Below, in pieces: positions 1 through 10,900 of a stretch of 34,787 nt of DNA. A program made the position numbers and the translations under genes. The notes under the pieces were generated by a model. It worked only from the letters and a program-made list of their open reading frames with translations. It did no database searches and was not told the DNA's origin. The number at the start of each line of letters is the position of its first letter. Within the stretch, counting starts at the first letter, position 1. The DNA is from Mnemiopsis leidyi. Its lineage: Eukaryota > Ctenophora > Tentaculata > Lobata > Bolinopsidae. The DNA lies in NCBI GenBank assembly GCA_000226015.1, contig JH152989.1:258759-293545 (forward strand), written 5' to 3'.

Positions 1-290
1 GTAACGCTATGTAACATTATGTCGCAATATGTTACGTTATGTATTAAATGTAATGCTATGTAACGCTATGTAACATTATGTAACATTATGTAACACTATG
101 TAACATTATGTAACACTATGTAACATTATGTAACGCTATGTAACATTATGTAACGCTATGTAACGCTATGTAACGCTATGTAACGCTATGTAACGCTATG
201 TAACGCTATGTAACATTATGTAACATTATGTCGCAATATGTTACGTTATGTATTAAATGTAATGCTATGTAACGTTATCTAACGCTGTAA
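1..290. repeat. 10-bp tandem repeat array (TATGTAACRYTA-like)
   Basis: A satellite of 10-bp units alternating between gtaacgctat and gtaacattat fills the left edge and probably continues outside the window. A diverged 45-bp block beginning gtcgcaatatgttacg occurs twice, at 21-65 and 230-274, so there is a higher-order period of 209 bp. The array lies in intron 8 of the minus-strand PKN gene. No coding role is seen. Confidence 0.95.
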
Positions 291-1788
291 GTCGGTTGTG
301 ATGTTTAGTAGAGTTAACGGCGAAAGTTACACATTTAGGCAGACAAAGTAGAGTATTTCTCAGCGGACGACGCATCCCTGACCTCCAGATGTCTTTGAGC
401 TGGTGGCATGCTCCCCAACTGTCAAGTTTACATTCACTATCACATAACATAACAACATACTGTCTAAATTCAACAGTATTATCAATTGAGTAATAGACAA
501 TGGTAAACTGGAAGTATATTTCGCAGTTCGCAACATAAAAACGTCCCACTAGATAAAAATATCGCGACAATATGTATTTTTCTGCATCTGCTTTATTAAG
601 ACAGGGTCATTACCATGCTATACAAGAAAATGCTGCTTCTTTTACAAATATTTAAAAAACAGGACTTAACCCGATTAGACTAGACCACAACTTAACATTT
701 CCACAAAAATGGTATATCACTTATCTAGCTAAAGGTCTGCTGGACAGTGCGTTACATAGCGGCAGGAATGGAATCTAAACATAGTCAGGATTACATATGG
801 TGTTTCTAGTTATTTGGAAAGATTCCAAACGCAATACAAATGTGAAATTATCAACACAATAAACCGTGATGTATTTTTATTGGTCACGTGGTTTTGTACC
901 CGCAAATTATAATTGAAAGCAGCTACAGGAAGAAGAAAAAGAGGTAGCTTAGAATGGTAAGTTTATTAATTGAGCACTAATCAACGACTTGCCATATCAT
1001 GCACTTCGCAGGACAATTCACAAGTCAGGGTAATCACATTTCGGTTATCTCTTATCAGAGCTTAAATTGTAGAGTGGTCACGTACCAAAATTGTTGTCTA
1101 ATATTTGTGACAGATTTCGTGCAATTAAGAGTATCATAGCATTCGCTAGTGTGCATTAATACACTTTTTGAATTTCATCATTCTTTTTATCAAACAAACG
1201 AAGAAAATTAAAACACAAAACCATACAACATATTATTTGATGATGTACAGTGTACAAAATGTAGTATGCCGAGTCAAGATGCTGTCTTTAAACACAAGTA
1301 CCAAAATTCCAGCAAAAGAGCAGACTCAATGTGTGTTGGGTAGGACAGAACAGTTAAACAATAAACACGGAAGTTTAAAACAGACGTATCAATTATTGCA
1401 CCCTATATAGTAAGTCTTCTCTGATAAGAAGAAATACGTTTATCACAATGTTAAGTTTGAAAACAATAAGGGCTGATAATTGATAAAGTGAGTTTCTTTT
1501 CATATTAGATGTTGCAATAAATCCATCCGGATACTACAGGTCACAGAAAAGAAAATGTTTGAACATTTGTTTCATTTCCCCGTATATTACAACGTGTCAG
1601 TAACCCAAAACCAATGCCATCCTCTCCAAACACAAACTTCACAGGCTAAATGTACTTTCTAAAACTCGAAAACCACGTACAAAAACAGACTAAATGTACT
1701 TTCTAAAACTCGAAAACCACGTACAAAAACAGACTAAATGTACAGTCTAAAACTCGAATTTCACGTACAAAAAGAGAAGGAAACATAC
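291..1788 (-). other. PKN intron 8 (partial), no further exon recognised
   Basis: On the minus strand this follows the exon 8 donor (GTATGT at 1788-1783) and runs to the window edge. I looked for the remaining C2-like domain of PKN and found no convincing exon. A 101-codon reading frame at 265-570 (minus) shows no match to PKN or any family I know. Confidence 0.6.
1646..1772. repeat. 44-bp minisatellite, about 2.9 copies
   Basis: Units starting ctaaatgtactttctaaaac recur at 1646, 1690 and 1734, exactly 44 bp apart. The third copy has diverged. The array ends about 17 bp from the PKN exon 8 splice donor, inside intron 8. Confidence 0.9.
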
Positions 1789-1938
1789 CGGAAGCTGAGA
1801 CGCTGTTTCGACCGTCTAAAACATTCTTCTTGCTCTCTGAACTGGAACTTATCTTCCGCTTGAAGATCGACTTTGTGGACGGTTTATCTGCAGGTTCGTA
1901 CACGTCCGTTATGCCCGCCAGTTTTATCTTTAACGTTC
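1789..1938 (-). CDS. PKN: PKN exon 8 (start of C2-like domain)
   Basis: The acceptor is CTTCCCCAG and the donor TTCCG|GTATGT; 150 nt, phase 1 to 1. It encodes [13 protein letters not shown], the first C2-like strand, followed by a Lys/Ser-rich insertion ([14 protein letters not shown]). This position in PKNs is a variable serine-rich loop. It is the last PKN exon recognisable before the left edge. Confidence 0.88.
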
Positions 1939-4900
1939 CTGGGGAAGTGTTTTTATAAATTATTATCGGCATAAACCACATAAAGTTCTGTATTGAACAT
2001 TTGTATAGTTCTGTACAGTTTTGTATTGAAAAGCAAAATGTTTGAGTATCAAATGTGGAGACTGGAGGTATTTCAAGGCCGCCTCTCCTAGGAATATGGA
2101 AAAACGAAAGAATTCGTTAAAATGAACACCACAATACTCCCACAAACTTATCTACCTACTACATTCTACATATACTTATCTACATACTACTTTCTACATA
2201 TACTTATCTACATATACTTATCTACATACTACTTTCTACATATACTTATCTACATACTACTTTCTACTATACTTATCTACATACTACATTCTACATATAC
2301 TTATCTACATACTTCTTTCTACTATACTTATCTACATACTACATTCTACTATACTTATCTACATACTACATTCTACTATACTTATCTACATACTACATTC
2401 TACATATACTTATCTACATACTACTTTCTACTTATACTTATCTACATACTTCTTTCTACTATGCTCACAATACCATCTACCCTAAGTAAACTGTATGATA
2501 AAAAACTGCAAACGACAGTGAAACTTTAGTTTCGACTTTCGAGAAGAAAGCGAGATAGAGGTAATTCTATACGTGGTGAAATGTAGGAGAAGAGTCTGCA
2601 TCCAAGACAGTTCTAGTACTCACTAAGAACATTGTGGTTTGTTGAGTAAATGCCAAGCCTCACCAACATACACGGCACACAGGCCAAAGTAAAGGATTAT
2701 TTAAATATCATATAACTCGAAAAAAGAACGGCATTTCTTAAACGTAGTTAAAGTAACTTGAGTAGTAGCAAATTGATGACACCGACCAAGCATGTTTTAT
2801 GCTTTATGCGCTAAAAGGTAACTAAATTATACTATAAAACTGTCTATACAGCTATACTACTGCAAAACTGCTATGTATAATTATGCACAATAAACTATTT
2901 GCATTATTGTAAGCAAGCTATTAACAATATGCATTAGTGCATTAACCCGGTATGATTCCCATCCAAGTCCAGCCAATTCCAAACTAAATGCAACCAATTA
3001 CCCGACGAATGCTGACAATGAATGCCGTTGATTCCCAACTAAATTCCGTCAATTCCCGTCATTCCAATACGTACCAGTGAGTGCGGAAGGAGCGGTCCTG
3101 GGTTTGCGTTTGTTGAGTGCCTGCTCGCTGACCATACCAAGCAGTTCTTCCAAACTCACTCTGAACAGCTCTACTTTCCGTTCACTCTCCTCTACTTGTG
3201 ACGTTGCCTGCAGTTCGCATATCAGAAAGTTAGTTTAGCTTAGATTAGTTAATCAAGTATCTACGTTTATACTAAAAGGATCAGGGTGTTTCTTTGGAGA
3301 AATAAGAACCAACTACTGTTCTTCTAAGACGGTTCCACAATTCGAAACAACAATAATCTCACCTCAGCGAGTAAAAACAATATTAACCTCACCTAAGCGA
3401 GAGAAACAACAATAACCTCACCTCAGCGAGAGAAACAACAATAGCCTCACTTCAGCGAGAGAAACAACAATAACCTCAACTCAGCGAGAGAAACAAAAAT
3501 AATCTAACCTCAGCGATTGTTTTCTTCATCTGCTCGTTGACATTCTTGCCGCCGGAGCTGCTGAGAGTTCTGACGATGTTCTTAGCGCCGACAATTACCC
3601 GGCTTTCTATCTGTATCCGGTGTCTGATCTCCTCTATCCGGGTTGCTAGCTGGATGTCCATAGTACCGGTCGGGGGTGACTCCTGAACCGGGGAGGTTAG
3701 TTGGATAGTTTGATTAAGTTTTAATGAGGGAAAAAATTGAAAAAAACTTGAAAAAAACTTGAAAAAAATAAGTTTCAATGAGGGAATATTAGATTAACTT
3801 ATTACAGTTCGATTAGGTGAACCGTGAATTGATTTACTCAATCCGGAAGATTTAGTAGGATTGCAAATTGGGGATTAATTGTGTATCAACTGGAAAGAAA
3901 ACTGCTCGCAAAAGTTAAAGCAGATTAAAACTTCAAGATGACAGTCGGTCGGAAAACAGGTTAAAAAACTTAATGTCAAATAACTTTCATTAATCATTTG
4001 CTAAACATACAGACTTGGTTTGTTTGAAGCAATACTCTCAAAAACAACTCATACAAAATGTCATACTACAAGCTCGTCGCTACATTATTCTATGAACTGT
4101 TGGAGGCCTTATTGGGTAATTAAATGATTGACACATTAATTAGAGGCAACTGACAAAGTTTAGGACTTTTCCTTCCTAACATATCGATCAAAACTTGACA
4201 CTTTATCACGGCGTCTGCATAAATTTCCAAAAATGGCGATCAGATCTCAAGAGTTAAATGAAATAATTTAAGCAAGTTTACAAATGGTGATAACTAGTCA
4301 TACGTCATACTTGCCAAATGAAAGCTTGAATGGTTCAAGGGAAATAGTCGAAATATTGAATAAAAAAGTCCCAGTTAAAATAATAAAATTCCGACAAACT
4401 CAAGTCTAAAAGTTTAAAATCAAAATCATGAACAGTTCATACCTCATCGTTAGAGTTTTTAGAGTTGGTTACGTTTAATCCTATATGGTTAAGTCTTGTT
4501 TCCAATCGTAACTTGTTCATCTGAAAATGTAAAAGTGAAATAGAAGCTTAGAATTTTTGCTGCAAAGGCGGGGTATCATCTGTTAAGATTGAAACTTTAC
4601 TAAACTTGTATAAGATTATAAGTAGAGTCTCGTGTCAGGATGAAATCTGGATCAGCAGATGGTGTAAGCGTGATCTGAGTATATTTGTGAGGAGTTTGAC
4701 ATTAAACAGTGCAGAATGTATTATGTAGGAGCACTGTTTGGGAATGAAGGGATATCATGACACAGGGGACAAACACAGTGACGGTACTCCCACACTTCTT
4801 TTGTAATTTGTACTGTTTTATTTGTACTGTATTATTTGTACTGTATTATCATTGTACTGTATTATTTTAATTTGCATTTTAACACTCTTTATATTTCTTT

Positions 4901-7900
4901 TTGGTCCATCAAATTATTCAATTTTGAGTAGCTTAACATGGAAAAAAATTTTTTTACAATAATTTTTCTCGCTTCATTGACAGATTGACTGATTGACTGA
5001 CATAATGATAGTGTAACTGTTCTGAAAGTCCTAATGTTCTCCCTAATCCAGAACAAAAACCCCTCAAGAACATATTGTCTATGATTATAGAAAAATTTTC
5101 ATAACTCTCGCTCGTCTGAGTGGAGATAAGATTTATATAGAAAAACATTCGACACAGGATGGTTTTACATTGAAGTTAAAACTGTTGATGTCATCGTTTT
5201 CAAGGATGAAATATCGAGATAAAAAGCTTAGTTTATCCCATATAGAGATATCGCTCAAGAGTACTGTAGATGGTGTCATGTTGACATATGTAGTTTTATA
5301 TGTGAAACGTATCAAAAGTATGATAACGTCCTCTATCTTGTGATAGAGACACCTGTAGTCTGTACACTGTACAACTATAGACTGTACACTGTACAACTAT
5401 AGACTGTACACTGTACACTAAACACTATACACTGCAGTACACGATACAACTATACACTGTACACTATACAATTATAGACTATTAAACTATAGACTATACA
5501 CTATACAACTATAGACTGTACACTATACAACTATAGACTATAGACTATACAACTATAGACTATACAACTATAGACTATTATACACTATACACTATACAAC
5601 TATACACTATACAACTATAGACTATTATACACTATACAACTATAGACTATACAACTATACACTATACAACTATAGATTGAACACTATACAACTATAGACT
5701 AAAAAACTATGCACTGTACAACTATACACACTTCGACACACTACACATCCAGTGTGCGGCACCCAAGATACAAGTATCTGGGCGCTGGCAAGTGCCCCAG
5801 CCCCACAAATTATATTTCAGCCAAAAGGGTACAGCAAAATCTTTGCAATTACAGGCAGCACCGCACTGGCTCAAGTGTTAACCGGAAAATAACATTTTAT
5901 TCTGATAACAATAAACCTTATTGGCAGCACTAGTGTTAGCTGTAACCTATAACCTGTAACCTGTAACCTAGACCAGTGGGCTTAGGACCAGAGAGATACG
6001 AAATTATGAGAGTCGCTGACTGGATCACTTAAACGTCAGTTAATTTAGTCATGACAGTGCAGGTTGACGGAAGACAAAGACGAAGGTTAATATTGAGGAA
6101 ATGAGACCGGCTGGCTCTTTAGTTGACGGCGAATGTCATACTGGCCACTATTTTAGTGCTGTGCGACAACCACGTTAACTTCACTGTGAAGTCCTACTCA
6201 CGGAAAAATGTGCGGTTATTCGGTCTTTTAACTCCAATTCGAATAAAAGACAAGGTCGTGCTCCTTTTAAGACAAGGTCATGCTCCTTCAGTAAAGTTTG
6301 GAATTACTTTTTATTGGTTGGAACGCTTTCAGTTGCTCCAATAAATTCGTCTTGAAGATGTGGCGTACAGTTGCAATTTTGCTGTTTGTTGTGGTTTGCA
6401 TCAACACCGTTCTGACTGAGGGTGGTACTGGAGAATGTATACTTTCTGACTCAAGAATAGAAAAAGTTTCAAAAAGATTCAAGAACAGGTGCCTTAAAAA
6501 AGGTACGCGTATACTTGTAACTACCTCACTACATACTAACTGAGACATAGCATCAGTGTGTGATTCAATTAACTCCTTCAATTCAGCCCTAAGTACTTTG
6601 GGCGACCTTGTCTTAACTGAGCTGATTACAGGTTATGAATCGTACATAGCTGGGTGTGCATCAGAAGGAGACCCAGAGAACCTGTAAAAAAAGCGTATCA
6701 AGATATGTGGAAAGAGGGAAGAGAAACTTGCAGCTTGCAGTTTCCAGTGTCTAGGTATAACATCTATATCTTGTAGCTATTCCAGACACTTGAACTTGCC
6801 AGATATCTTGCAAGATCAAGTGTCTCGAATAGATAAAAGATCGTATTCATGGTTAAAATAACGTTAGCACTGAGCAGTGATAACATTGTCATCCTGTGAC
6901 CTGATAAGTGAAACGTTTTCTGTCAAACTTGTCGCTTGTTAGTTTTGTTTGGAATGTGACAAGAAATATCATTACACCACTTTTAAAGATTCAGTTGACG
7001 GAGGGTGGAGTGATTACGGAGAGTGGTCGACTTGTTCAGCAGAATGTGGAGGAGGAGAACAGACCAGGGAGCGAGAGTGTAACAACCCTGGTCCACAGTT
7101 TGGTGGAGCTGAGTGTCAGGGAGACAGTTCACAGACTCAGTCTTGTAACGAGCAGCCTTGCCCAGGTTGGGAGTTATAGAACATTGAAGTACACTCACTT
7201 CCTTATTCTTTATTTGTAAGACACAGTGGCGACATAACTTCTCCGGAAAAAAGTCAGGTTTTTTCTCGTAAATATTGAGTAAACGAGGTTTCAGTCGAAC
7301 TCTTAAGAGAACAGAATCTGCTCTCAGGATGAGACCGTATCCTACCCATAATTTATATTTTTCCCATTTTTATTTTTTCTTTCATTAATTGGCCGAACTT
7401 CTTAGACCTCTCATTCAAAATCACTTATGGTCCAGTTGGCGGAGGATGGGGAACATGGAGTGACTGGTCAGATTGCTCTGTTGAGTGCGGTGGAGGAACC
7501 CAGACCAGATCAAAGGAATGTAACGACCCTACTCCAACTGACGGTGGTGATGACTGTGAAGGGGAGGCTACAGAGATTCAGAAGTGTAACACTCACTTTT
7601 GTCCGGGTACGGATAACACCTCATACAACAACCTCTGTTGCAACTTTGTTTGCATTGTCAACACTTTTTTCATGTTTTTGAACAATCTAGTTCAGGATTT
7701 CTAAAATCCGATTTAATGTAAAAGTATTTCAGTTGACGGAGGATGGGGAAGATGGGGGGAGTGGACTGAGTGCTCGGCAGAGTGCGGAGGAGGAACCCAG
7801 ACCAGATCTAAAGAGTGTAACAACCCTGCTCCAGCCTATGGTGGAGCCGACTGTGAAGGGGATGCTACTAAAACGAGGGTGTGTAACGACCACCCTTGCC

Positions 7901-10900
7901 CAGTTGACGGGGGATGGGGAGCTTGGAGTGACTGGTCGGAGTGCTCTAAAACGTGTGGAGAAGGAATTCAGACCAGATCTAAGGAATGTAACAACCCTGC
8001 TCCAGCTTTCGGGGGAGCTGGTTGCCAGGGAGAATCTACTAAAACTAGGTCCTGCAACACTCAACCATGTGAAGGTACAATCCAGAAACTACGTTATCCC
8101 TAAAATTTCCAGATCTTATCTCACTTTGGTCGATATTAGTTGTATCATCACAATATTGGTTGTCATTGCACTAGATCTTTCTCATGCAGCACATCAACCT
8201 CATAATATCTGTCACAGCTTCACCTCATAGAAGTGGAAGCGTCTCCTTTACTAACGATTTATAACAAGTTGTCAGACCTCCGTCTTTTCCTTAGTCGAAT
8301 TCATTTTAATGTTGTCTTTTAATACGCGCCAAATTAACGGTTATTAAATACATTCCCCAAGCAGCTGAGATTTAGATCGTTCTACTAAATGTTTCGAATT
8401 AATTCCATGAAATTACTACTGATGCAATTCTCACTTCACCCCCAGTTGTGTACCGCATCACCCACAAGACCGGTACGGGATCACATGACGACGGAGCGAC
8501 TTCTGGAGCTTACATGTTCACTCTTATCGGATCTGATGGTAGGACTGGAGAACACAACTGCAGAGCGGACAGGAGCAAGGGAGCGACTGACTCCTGCACG
8601 ATCAGGGACACAGCTGAGATAGGGAAACTCAAGTCGATGCGAGTGAAGAACACAAGCAGTAACAAGTGGGTGATTGTGTCGGCGACTGTTCAAGTCGACG
8701 GCGTGTTGCGGGGACGATGGGATGGGTCGAAGGAAGTGAATGATTATGAAACTAAAACTGTAGTTTTTACTTACATCGGTCAGTAAAATGCTACGGTTCT
8801 GACCTCTGGGCGTATTTGTTCAAAAATTCAGCAGATCAACTGCAAGACTGAAATTTTAAGATATCTTCAAAATTCAAAAAGTTGATCATTACTGAATCAC
8901 AAAATCGGTGATATTACAGTACTCTTCACTTCTATCCTGAACATAGACTGATTCAGGTGACCAAGAAATCGAGTATGTGATCACACATGTGACAGGAACT
9001 GGATCACATGACTCAGGAACAAGATCAGGTTGGCAAAAAGAGAAAAAAATGTATTATGATATATTGGATATATCTTTCATAAGATGTTCATCATACTGTG
9101 TATGAGCATGAAATTATGTTGGTACGCCTTATAAATTACTAACTAACTTACTTAGTAAAGTACTAAAAATCTTACTAAGTAACTTATTTAGTATTTAAGT
9201 ACTAAGTGAAGTATGTACTTAGTAACTTACTCAGTAAAGTACCAAGTAATGTACTCAGTAAATACTAAATAACCGAGCAAGGTCTTGTACTTCTCAGGAA
9301 TGCACGAGTTCCAACTTAAAGGAGCTAACAAGCCCTACTTCACTAAATGGTACAACTGCAATGCTAACCGGAATAAGGGGGCAACAGGAACCTGTGTTAT
9401 CAAAGATGCAGCAGAGTTGGGGGAGATAGAACAAGCAGGGATTAGGAACAAGGGCAGTGATAGTTGGACTTTCACGAGCTTCCGAGTCAAGGTGGATGGG
9501 AATGTGGTAGCTAAATGGTCGGGAGATAGGAAAGTTTCCGATCACAAGACAGTGTGGATCGACTTCTAGTTTAGGTTCTGGAGAGTTTGATTTTACAGCT
9601 GAACGTATCGCAATCCATAGTGATGTGCCAGCGATATTGTATAGCTGAAAGCACGGTGAGAAATATAGAAATAGCCTGTGTTAATGTACTTGTAGTGATG
9701 TATCCAAATTTGAACAAACAATTGCAATAAAGCGATAATGTTTTTATGTGTCAATCAATTTTTGTGGAATAATTCTCATAAATGGAGAAAAACTTTTAAT
9801 TGGAAAATTAATTTAGCCTTTTCCCGGATTTCTTAACTTTGAGCTTGGTCAATAGTTACAGTAGGCAAAAATATTTATTCCAATATTGGTAGCGCCTCCA
9901 GTCAAGACTATTTAGGAACCCAAAAATTCTATTTTAATCTCTGAACTGCCCCTTTGGTGCCTACCAAAAATAGAAGATGAACATACACATCATATTTTAG
10001 TTCTTCGCGCCATGCCTTCAAAACTAAAATATTGATAAAATTTTAATCCTCCCCTTAAAACTAAAATATTCCAATTTATTCCTGCACGATACTTCTTCAA
10101 GAATCAAGAACTCTTGGCTTTTTGTGACTGAGATCAAAAGTTTGATAACGTCCTCTATCCTGTGATAAAAGTACCTGTAGTCTGTACACTATACAACTAT
10201 ACACATTACACTCTTGTACTCGAGAGTATTTTTGGAGCAGTGCCAAGTGCCAAGCATCTTTTATTCACTCCCAGTATTTGGGGATATTCTGATAGAGATA
10301 GCTAGGAAGGGATACTATAATACGGATCGGGTTTTTGATATATTTGTATATTTCTGTAAAAATATGATGTATGGTACTGGTTGTGCACAGTGTAAGAGTA
10401 CATTAAATATGCAGACTACTGCAGTGTACATAAGATAGTACATGTGATTGCTACAATGTACAATTGTGACTACCACGATGTATACGTCATACAGTACAAA
10501 CTCATGCCAGTACAAGGTATACCAGTATGTACTATGTACTCATCGCACGGTTGTTTGTAAAGCTAGTTGCCGTGGATACAGTTACCCAGGATGGAGGCCT
10601 TGTGGATTTGGTGCGCAGCAACTTATCCTAGATAGGTGGTCTTGTCCCAGGGGCTTGCGTGCAAGCACAGGGGGCAGCCAGCGTAAGTCCTGTTCCCAAC
10701 GTCCGGGTTACTTCGTTCTCCCACGTGCCCTCTGGTTAACACTAAGGGTCAGGCACCACTCATTCTGGTGAGCCAGCCAGAAGAGTGTTCCACCAATCAC
10801 CCACCTTTCCACATCACATCACTTCACACAGAGACTGGCAATCTCTTATCCGCCACGGTGAGTGGACAGAACAATATACCCAGTCATGGATAAATGGCAT

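Noticed and set aside
265..570. 101-codon open frame on the minus strand, considered as a PKN C2 exon
   Set aside because: It lacks the conserved C2-like residues (for example the LDN-x-VGQT region) and starts next to a satellite; no matching splice phase was found.
2122..2529. 135-codon open frame on the plus strand
   Set aside because: It consists almost wholly of the acttatctacatactac minisatellite; its Tyr/Thr/Leu composition follows from the repeat.
5941..5972. taacctgtaacc units considered as telomere-like repeat
   Set aside because: Only a few units, and the sequence is neither TTAGGG nor TTAGG type.
7729..8064. Minus-strand frame antisense to TSRs 3 and 4
   Set aside because: It is a shadow of the repeated TSR coding sequence; the plus-strand frame has the cysteine pattern and splice sites.
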